Positions 27,180 through 37,571 are shown, numbered from the stretch's first letter. The stretch: 64,000 bases of DNA from Planctomycetia bacterium (GCA_016191115.1 JACPPG010000017.1:31548-95547); one strand, 5' to 3'. A program made the numbers and translations. Notes: generated by a model not told the origin, from the sequence alone.

Positions 27180-28208
27180 ATGGCCGTGCCACCATCACAA
27201 AACAGGTCGCTCGCTCGCCGGCTGTTTGGCCGGTGGGAGGCATCGGACGTCGCGCCTCTGGTGAGCCTGGCCGTGCTCGTCGTGTTCTTTGCGCTCGTCG
27301 CGCCGGGATTCCTCAAGCCGGCCACGGTCGTGCAGGTGCTCAAGCAAGGCTCGGTGCTGGCCATCGTTTCGGTCGGGCTGACGTTCGTGCTTTTGTGCGC
27401 GGAGATTGACCTGGCCGTGGGGATGTTGGCGCTGTGGACCGCGTGTCTGTGCGGGTTCCTGTTCCAGCGGCCGTTCGCCGCGGGTCCGTCGGGCGCCGGC
27501 GCAGCGCCGGCCTGGGCCGTGGTGGTCGCGATCGCCGTGCCGCTAGCCACGAGCCTCCTTTTGGGCCTGACGTCCGGCCTGCTCACCGTCTGGTCGCGCC
27601 TGCCCAGCTTTATCATTTCCCTGGCGATGATGAACATCGCCGACGGCATGTCGCGGTGGCTGACCAAAAGCGAGAACCTCAACGTGCCCTCGATCCTCAA
27701 GACGATCGGCAACCGCGGCATCGAGATCACCAACCGGTTTGAATTGTCGTACAGCGCGCTACTGGCGGCGGCGGTGTTTATCGTCGGCCACGTCGTGCTG
27801 CAGCACACGCGCTTTGGCCGCTACGTCTACATGACCGGCGGAAATCGCGAGGCCGCGCGCCTGGCCGGCGTTCGCACCGGACGGATCGTGGTCGCCTGCC
27901 TGGCGATCTCGGCCGTGACCGCCGGTTTGGGCGGCCTGGTCAACGCCGGGCGGCTCAATAGCGTCAGCCTCGACCAGAACGCCGATCTGCTGCTGAGCGC
28001 CGTGGCCTGCGTCGTGCTGGGGGGCACCAGCCTCTTCGGTGGCTCCGGCGGCATGGGTCGCACCGCCGTCGGCGTGATTACCTTTAGCGTGCTCAAGGTC
28101 GGACTGAACCAGATCGCCTGGATCGACGACCTGGCCCGGCCACTGTTGATGGGACTCGTGCTGATGGTGGCCCTGGTAGTGAACGGGCTATTGTCCAAAA
28201 ACAAGTGA
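27180..28208 (+). CDS. sugar/nucleoside ABC transporter permease
   Basis: 342 residues with about eight to nine hydrophobic spans and the family motifs VGLTFVLLCAEIDLAVGML and YMTGGNREAARLAGVRTGRI. This is an RbsC-type permease. The stop overlaps the start region of the nucleoside hydrolase (the codons share GTGA). The partner ATPase is the gene before it. No second permease is present, so a homodimer is expected. Confidence 0.9.
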   Translation: MAVPPSQNRSLARRLFGRWEASDVAPLVSLAVLVVFFALVAPGFLKPATVVQVLKQGSVLAIVSVGLTFVLLCAEIDLAVGMLALWTACLCGFLFQRPFAAGPSGAGAAPAWAVVVAIAVPLATSLLLGLTSGLLTVWSRLPSFIISLAMMNIADGMSRWLTKSENLNVPSILKTIGNRGIEITNRFELSYSALLAAAVFIVGHVVLQHTRFGRYVYMTGGNREAARLAGVRTGRIVVACLAISAVTAGLGGLVNAGRLNSVSLDQNADLLLSAVACVVLGGTSLFGGSGGMGRTAVGVITFSVLKVGLNQIAWIDDLARPLLMGLVLMVALVVNGLLSKNK

Positions 28209-28219
28209 GGGGTTCGCAG

Positions 28220-29278
28220 ATGGCCGAAGTTACGTTTGGCGCTCGAGCGGCGGCGCGGGTGGCGTTGATCGCGGTGTTGTGGGCGACACACGCTTGCGGC
28301 TTAGCCGGCAGCGCTCGTGTCGCGGCGCCCGTTCCGCTCATTTTCGACACCGACATCGGCAACGACATCGACGATACACTCGCGCTAGGCGTCATTCATG
28401 CGCTTGCCATTCGCGGCGAATGCCGGCTGCTGGCGGTAACCACGAGCAAGGACAACCCGCTGTGCGCCCCGTTCGTCGACCTGGTGAACACGTTCTATGG
28501 GCGCGGCGACACGCCGATCGGCGTCGTGCGCGGCGGCAAGACGCCCGAGGAGGGGCGCTATCTGCGCAAGCTGGTCGAAGCGCGTGATGGCGAGCGCCTG
28601 CGCTATCCGCGCAACCTGGTCGATGCCGCGGCTATGCCCGACGCGGTCGCCATCCTGCGGCGGGCGCTGGCGGGGGAAGCGGACGGCTCGGTGGTCCTGG
28701 TGGTGGTCGGGTTTTCGACCAACATCGCGCGGCTGTTGGATTCGCCGGCCGACGAGCATTCGCCGCTGACGGGCCGTGAGCTGGTGGCCAAGAAATGCCG
28801 TCTCCTGTCGATCATGGCCGGCAACTACGGCCCGAAGCCCACCAAGGAGTACAACGTCTTCATCGCCCCGGAGGCGGCGCGGCAGGTGTACGCGGCGTGG
28901 CCGACCGAGATCGTGGCGAGCGGCTACGAGATCGGCCAGGCGATCAAGTACCCGGCCGCCAGCATCGAGCGGGATTTCGGTTACGTCGCGCATCATCCGC
29001 TCCGCGAGGCGTACGAGCTGTTCGACAAGATGCCCTACGACCGGGAGACATGGGACCTGACGAGCGCGCTCTATGCGGTGCGGCCGGACCGCGGCTATTT
29101 CACCCTCTCCGAGCCGGGCACCATCACGGTCGACGACAAACAGCTCACGCACTTTGCGCCCTCGGCCGCCGGCCGGCACCGGCATCTCAAGGTCGACGCC
29201 GAGCAGATTGCCCGGGTCCGCGAGGCGCTGGTGATGCTCGCCAGCCAGCCGCCCGGACACGCTGCCGCCGCAAGATAA
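28220..29278 (+). CDS. exported inosine-uridine-preferring nucleoside hydrolase-like protein
   Basis: 352 residues. The calcium-binding motif DTDIGNDIDDTLAL of nucleoside hydrolases lies near residue 42, with VVVGFSTNIARLL and IMAGNY as further family segments. A signal peptide (ALIAVLWATHACGLAGSARV) suggests action outside the cytoplasm. The ATG at 28220 was chosen for AGGGG 7 bases upstream; GTG at 28205 is an alternative. Fourth gene of the transporter cluster: it would cleave nucleosides to base and ribose near the importer. Confidence 0.85.
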   Translation: MAEVTFGARAAARVALIAVLWATHACGLAGSARVAAPVPLIFDTDIGNDIDDTLALGVIHALAIRGECRLLAVTTSKDNPLCAPFVDLVNTFYGRGDTPIGVVRGGKTPEEGRYLRKLVEARDGERLRYPRNLVDAAAMPDAVAILRRALAGEADGSVVLVVVGFSTNIARLLDSPADEHSPLTGRELVAKKCRLLSIMAGNYGPKPTKEYNVFIAPEAARQVYAAWPTEIVASGYEIGQAIKYPAASIERDFGYVAHHPLREAYELFDKMPYDRETWDLTSALYAVRPDRGYFTLSEPGTITVDDKQLTHFAPSAAGRHRHLKVDAEQIARVREALVMLASQPPGHAAAAR

Positions 29279-29350
29279 GTGCCTGCGTGCCACCTGGCTC
29301 TTTGAGATCGGGTAGAATCGACCCGGACACCCTAAAACGGGGGACAAAGT

Positions 29351-30589
29351 ATGCGCTATCCAGCAAGCGTCCTGGCAATTCTGATTCTCGTGGGGGCAGC
29401 CCGAGCGAATGATTCTGACCAGTCTTGGCAAATCCACGGTCAGGTCGTCGATGAACAAGGAACACCGGTCGAGGACTTCGATGCCGCCACGTTCTGGTCG
29501 TCTAATGGCAAACAGTGGGACGAGACAGGCGAGCGGATCAAAGTGACTGGCCAAGCTGACGCCGGAAAATTCTGGAAGGAAGAAGGACTGCTTGCCGCGC
29601 ACCCGAAACGGATGGCAGCGCGGCTATCGGAGGGAGAATTCAGCCTCACGATCGATAAACGACCGCGGGTTTCAGTCTTCGCGGTGGACAAGCGTCACGA
29701 GCGTGGTGGCGTTGTCTCGGTCGAAAAGAGCGCGGCGGACAAGCCCGTCACGATCACGTTGGCCCCGCTGGTGCGCGTGACCGCCAAGGTCTATTGTTCC
29801 GAAGCCGGCAGGACGCCGGATTGGTCGATCGCGGTGATTCACCCTCCGGGGGACAAAAGCAACTACCTGCACTTCACGCAATGCGGCTCTGTCCGCGGAG
29901 AGATTTCCCTCCTGCTGCCGCCCGGCAAATACGACTTTGATGTCTATAGCCAGTCGCCGGACGCCAGCATGCGGATGCCGAAGGAACAGAAAGACAAGGA
30001 TAGCGCGGCGGATCTTCCGGTGCGTGGCATTCGCGTCGAAATTCCTCGTGGTCAAGCTGCGCTCGACTTGGGTGTGCTCAACGTCGCGCTACCCCGGGAC
30101 AAGGACGGCATCGCCCGCGACTATTCGCAATTCTACGGAAAAGAACCGCCGGAGCTGGCGATCACCGACGCTCGCGGCGTGCCCAAGGGAGTCAAGCTGG
30201 CCGATTTTCGCGGCAAATGGGTGCTGCTCGATTTTTGGGCCGTGTGGTGTGGGCCGTGTATTCATCGCAGCTTGCCTGAGCTGACGAAGTTCTACGAAGA
30301 TCACGCCGCCGATCACGACCGCTTCGAGATTCTGGCCATCTGCAACACCGAAGAAGAGAAAGCCCTCACGATCGAGGCCTACGACGCGCTCGCCGCAACT
30401 ATCGTCGAGAAAGTCTGGGCCGGCAAGCAGCTTCCATTTCCGGTCCTGATCGACGGCGAGGGCAGAACGTCCGGCATCTACGGCATCCAGAGCTGGCCTT
30501 CCGTGCTCTTGATCGACCCCGAGGGTCACCTCGTCAAGAACGGAGACCAAACGACCTTGGCCGAAAAGCTCAAAGAGAAGAAGCCCTAG
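29351..30589 (+). CDS. exported TlpA-like thioredoxin domain protein
   Basis: 412 residues. Signal peptide about 1-19 (SVLAILILVGAARAN). The N-terminal 260 residues are beta-rich with a carboxypeptidase-regulatory-like opening (WQIHGQVVDEQGTPVEDFDA). The C-terminal thioredoxin fold has the active site FWAVWCGPCIHRSLPEL and the cis-Pro region GIQSWPSVLLIDPEG. It is likely a periplasmic thiol-disulfide oxidoreductase. GGGGGA precedes the ATG by 7 bases. Confidence 0.85.
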   Translation: MRYPASVLAILILVGAARANDSDQSWQIHGQVVDEQGTPVEDFDAATFWSSNGKQWDETGERIKVTGQADAGKFWKEEGLLAAHPKRMAARLSEGEFSLTIDKRPRVSVFAVDKRHERGGVVSVEKSAADKPVTITLAPLVRVTAKVYCSEAGRTPDWSIAVIHPPGDKSNYLHFTQCGSVRGEISLLLPPGKYDFDVYSQSPDASMRMPKEQKDKDSAADLPVRGIRVEIPRGQAALDLGVLNVALPRDKDGIARDYSQFYGKEPPELAITDARGVPKGVKLADFRGKWVLLDFWAVWCGPCIHRSLPELTKFYEDHAADHDRFEILAICNTEEEKALTIEAYDALAATIVEKVWAGKQLPFPVLIDGEGRTSGIYGIQSWPSVLLIDPEGHLVKNGDQTTLAEKLKEKKP

Positions 30590-30640
30590 CGCGCGGTTGT
30601 TCCGGAATCGCTCAGCGCGCGCAAAGGTCCTGAGCGCTAA

Positions 30641-31534
30641 CTAATCGCCAACCAGAAACTTCAAAAGCGGTGCCGACTCGTACAGTTCCGGCCCGTCATG
30701 ACCCCGCTTCGCGGCCGGCAGGCCCGGAATCAAGACGATCTCCGCGGCGCCTCCGAGCTCACGGTAGCGGCGGGCCAACTCCGTAGCGTTGGCGCTCGTC
30801 GGCACCAACGTATCTTGATCGCCATGAATGTGCAGAATCTTTACCCCAGCCTTGGCGAGAGGGGCCAGGTTGTCGATCGGGTTGAACTCGCGAGAGCGTC
30901 GGTCGAGCTCCTCGAGCGACAGGCCATAGTCCAGTCCCTTCGTCGGCCCAGTGACGACGTTGGGCAGCGTCGGATAAGTACGGAAGTCGATCGCCGGACA
31001 CATTCCCGCGATACGGTCGACGCACTCCGGATGGCGGAACGCCCAGCCATACGCGATCAGGCCGCCGTGGCTGTGACACAGGACCCGAGCCCGTTTGTGC
31101 AAACCATGCTTGGCGACGAGTTGTTCGTAGAATTCCTGGCAAACTTCCGCCGCGGCGGGGCTCGCGCAGGAAGCTCCGACGTCGACGCCGGCCACGTGGA
31201 ATCCCGCGGCCAGCGCCTTCTCGAGGTAGTATCGGTGTGCCACATTGCCAAACCCATCGTTGATCCCAAGCCAAAACGGAAACTCCCACAACCACCGCTT
31301 TTGAGGGTCGACGGCGCCAGTGGGCTTGACGAGGTAGGCGATGCGGTCCCGAACCCGCAGTTCGACCAATTCGCCGCCGCTGTAAGTGCCAGCGATCTTC
31401 GTCGGAATCTTCGAAACGGAGCGGTTCGCGTCGGACTTCGGAACAGGCGACCGAGGCTCGTCGCCCGCCGCATCGACGGCAATCGTCAGCAATCCGCAAA
31501 GCAGGGCGACGAAGCGCAGTCGCGCGGCGCTCAT
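30641..31534 (-). CDS. exported alpha/beta hydrolase
   Basis: 297 residues. Signal peptide FVALLCGLLTIAVDAAG. The nucleophile elbow is CHSHGG, an acid is seen in ILHIHGDQDTLVP, and the histidine in KRGHDGPELYE. The segment LVKPTGAVDPQKRWLWEFPF is typical of planctomycete secreted lipase/esterase-like proteins. The ATG at 31534 has GGGGGA about 8 bases upstream. Substrate unknown. Confidence 0.8.
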   Translation of the reverse strand: MSAARLRFVALLCGLLTIAVDAAGDEPRSPVPKSDANRSVSKIPTKIAGTYSGGELVELRVRDRIAYLVKPTGAVDPQKRWLWEFPFWLGINDGFGNVAHRYYLEKALAAGFHVAGVDVGASCASPAAAEVCQEFYEQLVAKHGLHKRARVLCHSHGGLIAYGWAFRHPECVDRIAGMCPAIDFRTYPTLPNVVTGPTKGLDYGLSLEELDRRSREFNPIDNLAPLAKAGVKILHIHGDQDTLVPTSANATELARRYRELGGAAEIVLIPGLPAAKRGHDGPELYESAPLLKFLVGD

Positions 31535-31681
31535 CAGTACGTCCCCCGTCCGATGAGATCGGGAAGAAAAGCCCCACCCAATGATTCGTTCTCGTAGTGA
31601 AACAGAAACCGGGGCTGGGCGTCGGTTGGTCGCTATTATATCAAGCTGATGACGGCTGCGATTGGGACGCACGCGCGGACG

Positions 31682-32767
31682 CTACTGCTTCTTGCGGAAC
31701 TCGCGCATGAAGTCGGCCAGGGCTTGCACGCCTGCCGTTGGCATCGCGTTGTAGATGCTGGCGCGGATGCCGCCTACCGAGCGGTGCCCCTTCAGGTAGT
31801 GCAGACCGCGCGCCTTGGCCTCGCTGACAAACTTCTCTTCCACGGCATCATCCGGCAGGCGGAACGTGACGTTCATCGCCGAACGACAGTCGGGCTTCGC
31901 ATGGCCGCGATAGAAGCCATTTGACGCGTCGATCACCTCGTAAAGAAGCCGTGCTTTGCCGTCGTTCGCGGCCTGCATGTTGGTCAGGCCGCCGATCTCC
32001 TCCAGGAGCCACCGCGTCACCAGCATCACCACGTACACCGCGAACACCGGCGGCGTGTTCAATAGCGAGTTGTGCTCGGCGTGCTGGCGGTAGCTGAGCA
32101 TCGTGGGCACGCGCTCATTGGCGCGGGCAAGCACGTCATCCCGGACGATTGTGATGGTGACGCCCGCCGGCCCCGCGTTCTTCTGCGCGCAGGCGTAAAG
32201 CAGGCCGTAGCGGCGCATGGCGAGGGGCCGGGAGAGGAAATCGCTCGAAGCGTCGCACACGAGCGGGGCGTCGCCGACGGCGGGCTCGGCCGCGAACTGC
32301 ACGCCCTGGATCGTCTCGTTCGAGGTGTAATGGACGTACGCCGCGGCCGGATTCAGCTTGATTTCGCCGGCCGCCGGCAAGCGATCGAAATTGGTGGATT
32401 TGCCGCTGTAGGCAACTCGGACTTCGCCCTGCGCCTGCGCTTCATCAAGGGCCGTTTGTCCCCACGAGCCGGTGACGATGTAATCGGCGGCCCTGCCGGC
32501 CGGAAGCAGGTTCATCGGGATCATCGAGAACTGCAATCGCGACCCGCCTTGCAGGAACAAGACCTGGTAGTTGGCCGGGAGATCGAGCAATCGCCGTACA
32601 TTGCTTTTCGTGGTCTCGAGGACATTCTCGAACCATTTGGTCCGATGGCCGATCTCGAGCACCGAGACGCCCACGCCGGGCAAGGCCAGCAAGTCGCGTT
32701 GCGCTTCGCGCAACACGCTTTCGGGCAAAACGGCTGGCCCCGGCGAGAAATTGTAAACGCGTTCCAT
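31682..32767 (-). CDS. serC: phosphoserine aminotransferase
   Basis: 361 residues. The opening YNFSPGPAVLPESVLREAQ and the segments VLFLQGGSRLQF, GSWGQTALDEAQ and the PLP lysine in CAQKNAGPAGVTI identify SerC. The C terminus GLHYLKGHRSVGGIRASIYN is the usual substrate-binding end. It converts 3-phosphohydroxypyruvate and glutamate to phosphoserine in the cytoplasm. No clear Shine-Dalgarno sequence was seen. The other serine-pathway genes are not nearby. Confidence 0.95.
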   Translation of the reverse strand: MERVYNFSPGPAVLPESVLREAQRDLLALPGVGVSVLEIGHRTKWFENVLETTKSNVRRLLDLPANYQVLFLQGGSRLQFSMIPMNLLPAGRAADYIVTGSWGQTALDEAQAQGEVRVAYSGKSTNFDRLPAAGEIKLNPAAAYVHYTSNETIQGVQFAAEPAVGDAPLVCDASSDFLSRPLAMRRYGLLYACAQKNAGPAGVTITIVRDDVLARANERVPTMLSYRQHAEHNSLLNTPPVFAVYVVMLVTRWLLEEIGGLTNMQAANDGKARLLYEVIDASNGFYRGHAKPDCRSAMNVTFRLPDDAVEEKFVSEAKARGLHYLKGHRSVGGIRASIYNAMPTAGVQALADFMREFRKKQ

Positions 32768-32902
32768 AGTAGCCGTGAGAGAGGAAAGGGAGACGAGGTT
32801 CGGTGGCCAGCCGTGGCCGGCCGAAAAGACAGCGGATTCTATCCAAATCGCCGCCGCCGCGACAGACCGCCGAGTGCTAGGGACTGGCGTCAGGTTCTGG
32901 TG

Positions 32903-33688
32903 CTAGGACCCGGCTGCCGCGGGCGCCGCGCCCTTGTCGGAAAGCTGTGGCCATCCCTGCGGCGGGGCGTCGACGAACGACGCCTTCAGCAGCCGCCACT
33001 GATTCGTGCGGTGCGCGGCTTCCAATTTTCGTTCAAGCAGAATGCGGACCAGGAAAGTGCTCGGTTTCCCCGCGCGATCGTACGTCACGGCGAAAAGGCT
33101 CGTCAGCCTCTCGGTCATGTTCGTGGTGTAGTGCTCCTCGGTCCCCAAGGGGCGGACGTGCGCCGCGGGTCCCAGCGCGAGAATCGCGCGAACCGCCGGC
33201 TCCGACGCGAATGTGCGGACGTATTGCGGCCCGTCCGGCGCGCCCCGGTAGTAAGCCCAGAGGTCATCCGAACCCGATAGAGGAGCATTGGGGGCGAGGA
33301 TCATGTGGACCGCCTTTGCGGGGTGCCCCTCGCGCAGCGCCTCAAACCAGCGCAGTGCCAAGTCGCGTGCTTCCAGGCGTGAGCGCCATTGCCAGACGAA
33401 GTACCGCGTGGGCGCGGCCGCCGCAAGCACTAGCGCCAGCCCCAACCCGGCAAGCGCCACGCCGCGACCGATCAGTTCCGGCGCGCTGCGGGCGATGCGA
33501 CGCAGCGCGAGCACGTTGACGATCACGGCCGCGGCCGGCAGCACCCACAGGATCGGGTGCCAAAACGCCAGGATCGAGACGAGGGCCGCCAGAACGCCGG
33601 CCACGGCCAGCGCGCTAATCGCGCGGTACTGGCCCCATTCGCCGTCCCAACCGCTGGGCGCCGGCCTCTGGTCCTGTAATTCGGACAT
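32903..33688 (-). CDS. membrane protein with two N-terminal spans and an NTF2-like-sized domain, unknown
   Basis: 261 residues. Hydrophobic segments at about 24-47 (ISALAVAGVLAALVSILAF), 48-65 and 78-96 are followed by a soluble part about 105-245 starting LEARDLALRWFEALREGHPA. The N-terminal part resembles the DUF4190-type membrane segment; the C-terminal part has the length of an NTF2/SnoaL fold, but no clear signature. Function unknown. Confidence 0.6.
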   Translation of the reverse strand: MSELQDQRPAPSGWDGEWGQYRAISALAVAGVLAALVSILAFWHPILWVLPAAAVIVNVLALRRIARSAPELIGRGVALAGLGLALVLAAAAPTRYFVWQWRSRLEARDLALRWFEALREGHPAKAVHMILAPNAPLSGSDDLWAYYRGAPDGPQYVRTFASEPAVRAILALGPAAHVRPLGTEEHYTTNMTERLTSLFAVTYDRAGKPSTFLVRILLERKLEAAHRTNQWRLLKASFVDAPPQGWPQLSDKGAAPAAAGS

Positions 33689-33810
33689 CCGATCCTATGC
33701 AGGCTTTTGGTGCACGAGAGGCGGCCGACTGCGCTACGGGTTCCCGTCGGCCCTTGATTTTGACCGTAGCGGCAGTTGCGGGCCAGTGTCAAGCCACGCT
33801 CAAGGCCTGG

Positions 33811-33925
33811 CAGGGCCATTCTGTTTTTCAAAATGGCGAGGCGGGAAAATGGGACTGGCTCCGAGCATAAACAGCGCAAGTCCTTTCAGACCAACGTTGC
33901 GTCTCGGTGCCTGTCCCACTTTCCC
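33811..33925 (+). mobile_element. family A MITE-like palindrome, copy A5 (right end lost)
   Basis: Starts with CAGGGCC and follows the family to ctgtcccactttccc, where the last 40 or so bases are missing. No direct repeat can be tested. It sits in the 625-base divergent region upstream of the sigma-54 activator gene. Confidence 0.8.
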
Positions 33926-34056
33926 CTCAAGAAAAGAGGCCCACGGCCGGCAAACGCACAGTTTCAAGACTCGCCAGATAGTGAGGGCGGCGGCGTGGGT
34001 CGACCGCTACCCCCGAGCTTGGGAAACAGAGTGAGATTTGATGCAGGCGCTTGCCG

Positions 34057-34164
34057 ATCCGTGGAACCCTCGTGGGTCAAAGATGAGAATCCAGAAGCCG
34101 CGAACCACAAAACCGTGAGCGCGGCCGGCTCTGGGAGACGCAATCCTTGCGCCGTTCCACGGAT
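34057..34164. repeat. weak inverted repeat
   Basis: ATCCGTGGAAC (34057-34067) and GTTCCACGGAT (34154-34164) are perfect inverted copies 86 bases apart in intergenic DNA. Between them is aaccacaaaaccgtgagcgc. The significance is uncertain. Confidence 0.35.
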
Positions 34165-34313
34165 TTCGCTGCCCATGGGCCGCCACGACGCGAAGTCGGG
34201 AGACCACTTGCACGTCAGATCGGACTAGGGTAACAAGGTGGCGCCGTCGGATTTTCGGCGCTGTCGGCATGTCGGCGCCGACACGCATTTTAACTTTGTT
34301 ACATCTAACCAAG

Positions 34314-37300
34314 ATGAACCGGACCAGCAAAGTCGCGCTCTGGCTGTTGGCGGGGACCGTCTTGGCCTATTGCGTCGGCGTTCTCTACCGGGTCCGCACC
34401 ACCTGGGACCTGGGCGTGTATTGCTTGTTCGCTACCGAAGGCGACGGCTCGTTAAGCCCAATAGGGCCCACGATCGGCTGGGTTACCGGCGATATCGTTG
34501 GTCCTCACGTTCCGCAGCCCGGTGACCGGCTGATCACGGTGGCTGGGGCGCCGGTCCCCACGGTGATGGACTTCGAGCAGCGGACTGGCGAAATCAGCCG
34601 CTCTGGCGTGGCGACAAGGCCCCTGGAAGTGGCCGACGTGGCAGGCCTGTGGCGCCTGCCGCCCACGGAGAACCTGGCTTCGGTCGACGGTGAACGATGG
34701 ACCCGGGTCGAGTTCTGGCGTCCCGGCGGCGACCGGACGCTCGCTACCTGGCTACGGCTGCGGCCCACGCCGACGGCCACGATCCTCATGTCGCTGGCCT
34801 GGTTCGTTTTGGAGATGGCGATCCTGGTGATCGGGGTGCTGGTCGTACTGCGGCGGCCCGGCGACTTTTCGGCCTTGATGTTCTTCGCGCTCTGCCTGGT
34901 GAATGTGGTCACATTCATGGGCGTGTTTCATTGGGTGGCATTGATCGGGTTGCCGCTTTTGGTTTATCCGCTGGTGTTTTGCGGGCCACTTCTGGCGCCG
35001 ATGACGCTCCACTTTTACATGCTGGTCCCCCGGCCGCTGGGCCTGGTGCGTCGTTTCGCCTGGGCGACGCTGCCGGCGATCTATCTGCTGCCGGCCGTGT
35101 GGATCGTCATGATGTTCGTGTGCCTGGGGCGGATCAACGCGCTTGTGGATCGGCCGGAGGCGACGACAGAGCTCGTGACCGCACTGGGCAGCCTGACGTG
35201 GCTGATCTACCGTTCCCTGGCCATCTCGGCGGTGATGCTGCTGGTCGGGCAAGGCGTGCTTCTGTATGGCTTCTTCCGCTGCCGCACTACCGCCGAGCGA
35301 CAGCAGGCGGCCTGGCTCCTGGGCGCGGCGATCGTCGCCACGGGGCCGGCGCTGTACTTGATGCACTCGGCCGCGACGGACCGCGCCGAATTTGCCTACG
35401 GGGCATGGCCCCGCGCCATGGTCTACGTCACCAGCCTGGTCTTCACCGTGGCCTACGCGATCAGCATCACGCGCTACAAGTTGATGCAGGTCGGCCGGAT
35501 CGTGAACCGCGGTATTTTGTACGTCGGCATCAGCTTCGCCGCCACGGCCCTTTTCTGCTTGATGGTCGGGCTCACCACGGCGCTTGTCGGCACCTACTAC
35601 TTCCGCTGGGAGAACGCGCTGGCGGCCGGGCTCACCGCGATGCTGGTGGTGATCCTGCTGGGCTGGGTTCGCGACCGGTTCCAGAAGGCGCTCGACCGGC
35701 GCTTCTACCGGGAAAAATACGGGCTGGACAAGGCTATGCGGCGGCTCTCCGAGGCGGTGGACCAACTGGTCGAGCCGGCGCAATTCGCGCGACAGCTTCT
35801 CAGCTCGGCCATCGGCACGGTTGGGGCCGCGCGGGGCGCCGTGTACCTGCGCAGCGCCGCGGGGGACCGTTACGAGCTGGCGTGCCGCGCCAATTGGCCG
35901 GGGGCGGTCGAACACATGGACGTGACAAACGTCGTGGTGGCAAACCTCCGCGATGCGACGGCGTCGTCGCGCTTCTCGCGGCCCGGCGGCGGGGCGGCGG
36001 CTGTGCCGCGCGGGCTGCGATCCTTCGGGGCCGAATTGTGCTGTCCGTTGGAGCTGGAGTCGCGCATGCTGGGCCTGTTGGTCCTGGGGCGAAAGCATGA
36101 CGGCGGCGGCTACACGGCCGAGGACCATAACTTCCTGCAGGCGCTTGCCCGCACGACGGCGCTGGCCCTGCAAAGCGCGCAGGGGCACCGCACGATCGAC
36201 GCGCTCAAGGGCGAACTGCAGGCGAAAGTCGGCAAGATCGCCGAGCAGCAGCGGCGGATCACGATGCTGCAGGCGGAACTGCGCCATCGCGACTCGGAAA
36301 CGGCGGCCGCGCCCGCGGAAAATGCCACGCCTGCCGCGTGCGAAGCCACGCTGCGGCACGAAATCCGTGGCACCAGCCTCGCCGTGAAACGCATGCTGGC
36401 CGAGGTCGCCAAGGTGGCCGGCACGCCCTCCTCGGTGCTGGTCCGCGGCGAGAGCGGGACGGGCAAGGAGCTCTTGGCTCGCGCGGTGCACTTCAACAGC
36501 CCTCGCCGCGACGGCCCCTTCGTGCAGGTGCACTGCGCCGCCCTCAGCCAGGGCCTGTTGGAGAGCGAGCTTTTTGGCCACATGAAGGGGGCGTTCACGG
36601 GGGCCGACCGCGACAAGGTGGGCCGCTTCGAGCTGGCCCACGGCGGCACGCTCTTCCTCGACGAAATCGGCGACGTGAATCTCGAGACGCAGACCAAGCT
36701 TTTGCGCGTGCTGCAGGAGCGGGCGTTCGAGCGCGTGGGGGGCGTCAAAACGATCGAGGTCGACGTGCGGCTGGTGACCGCGACGCACCGCAACCTGGAA
36801 GAGTTGATCCGCCAGGGGCGATTTCGCGAGGACTTGTACTATCGCCTGAATGTGATCAGCCTCTCTTGCCCCCCTTTGCGACAAAGGCGCGACGACATCT
36901 GCGAGCTGGCGCTCCATTTCCTGCGCGTGTACGCGCCGCGCGCCGGCAAGTCGATTTCGGGAATCGACGACGAGGCGCTCGAAGCCTTGCTGGCCTACGA
37001 CTGGCCCGGCAACATTCGCCAGCTTGAGAACGCCATCGAGCGGGCGGTCGTGCTGGCGGACGGGGATTCGGTCGGCCGCGACGATCTTCCGCCGGAAGTC
37101 GCCTCCGCGGCCCTGCGCGCAAGCGTCCCCGCAGCCATGCCGCGCGAGCGCGCGCCGGCGCTGGTTCCCTTTGTGGCGCCCGCCGCGGGGCTCGACGCGG
37201 AGCTGACCGAACTGGAGCGCGGCCGGGTGGTCGAGGCGCTCCAAAGAGCCGGCGGCAACAAGTCGGAGGCGGCCCGCCTCTTGGGCATGCCGCGGAGCAC

Positions 37301-37337
37301 GCTTCTGAGCAAGCTGCGGCGGCTACGCCTGGCGTGA
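34314..37337 (+). CDS. membrane-embedded sigma-54-dependent activator with ComP-like sensor
   Basis: 1007 residues. TM1 at about 6-24; an outer loop with a PDZ-like segment [19 protein letters not shown]; then about seven more spans (about 154-450); a linker [19 protein letters not shown]; a GAF-like domain (about 500-630); a coiled-coil stretch; AAA+ with Walker A GESGTGKE (about 712), GAFTGA (about 759) and TLFLDEIGD; and a Fis-type helix-turn-helix ([20 protein letters not shown]). The first half resembles ComP-type histidine kinase sensors, but the kinase is replaced by the activator. The start could also be 34269; 34314 puts TM1 at the N terminus. No partner kinase is adjacent. The ligand is unknown. 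Confidence 0.85.
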   Translation: MNRTSKVALWLLAGTVLAYCVGVLYRVRTTWDLGVYCLFATEGDGSLSPIGPTIGWVTGDIVGPHVPQPGDRLITVAGAPVPTVMDFEQRTGEISRSGVATRPLEVADVAGLWRLPPTENLASVDGERWTRVEFWRPGGDRTLATWLRLRPTPTATILMSLAWFVLEMAILVIGVLVVLRRPGDFSALMFFALCLVNVVTFMGVFHWVALIGLPLLVYPLVFCGPLLAPMTLHFYMLVPRPLGLVRRFAWATLPAIYLLPAVWIVMMFVCLGRINALVDRPEATTELVTALGSLTWLIYRSLAISAVMLLVGQGVLLYGFFRCRTTAERQQAAWLLGAAIVATGPALYLMHSAATDRAEFAYGAWPRAMVYVTSLVFTVAYAISITRYKLMQVGRIVNRGILYVGISFAATALFCLMVGLTTALVGTYYFRWENALAAGLTAMLVVILLGWVRDRFQKALDRRFYREKYGLDKAMRRLSEAVDQLVEPAQFARQLLSSAIGTVGAARGAVYLRSAAGDRYELACRANWPGAVEHMDVTNVVVANLRDATASSRFSRPGGGAAAVPRGLRSFGAELCCPLELESRMLGLLVLGRKHDGGGYTAEDHNFLQALARTTALALQSAQGHRTIDALKGELQAKVGKIAEQQRRITMLQAELRHRDSETAAAPAENATPAACEATLRHEIRGTSLAVKRMLAEVAKVAGTPSSVLVRGESGTGKELLARAVHFNSPRRDGPFVQVHCAALSQGLLESELFGHMKGAFTGADRDKVGRFELAHGGTLFLDEIGDVNLETQTKLLRVLQERAFERVGGVKTIEVDVRLVTATHRNLEELIRQGRFREDLYYRLNVISLSCPPLRQRRDDICELALHFLRVYAPRAGKSISGIDDEALEALLAYDWPGNIRQLENAIERAVVLADGDSVGRDDLPPEVASAALRASVPAAMPRERAPALVPFVAPAAGLDAELTELERGRVVEALQRAGGNKSEAARLLGMPRSTLLSKLRRLRLA

Positions 37338-37382
37338 GGAATAGCCGGCAGCGGCCGGCCGCCGTTCGCGCTTTCCACTTCC

Positions 37383-37571
37383 GTAGAAACCATGGCGGCG
37401 CACCTCTCCCAGGCAGTCGAGCCGCTGCATCGACTACGTCCTGAAATACCCGTCAATCTTGAACGTGTCGTCCTGCGTTGCCTTGAGAAGAAGCCAGAAG
37501 AAAGGTTTGCTGATGTGACGGCGGTTGAGCAGCCACTTGCGGGTTGCGCATGTCGCGACGCCTGGCGCATT
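37383..37571 (+). pseudogene. fragment of a Ser/Thr protein kinase C-lobe
   Basis: The frame reads LRPEIPVNLERVVLRCLEKK followed by PEERFADVTAVEQPLAGCAC, which is the kinase subdomain XI region and the C-terminal boundary of planctomycete Hanks-type kinases. No catalytic core precedes it, and the frame after GCACRDAW reads as unrelated sequence. It is a 60-codon remnant. The gap to the next gene (37572-37830) holds nothing else recognisable. Confidence 0.6.

Noticed and set aside
29300..29330. Promoter ttgaga/tagaat before the thioredoxin-like gene
   Set aside because: The two boxes are only about 5 bases apart.
34752..37244. Open frame of about 830 codons opposite the sigma-54 activator
   Set aside because: Mirror frame of high-GC codons; no signal, motif or ribosome binding site.
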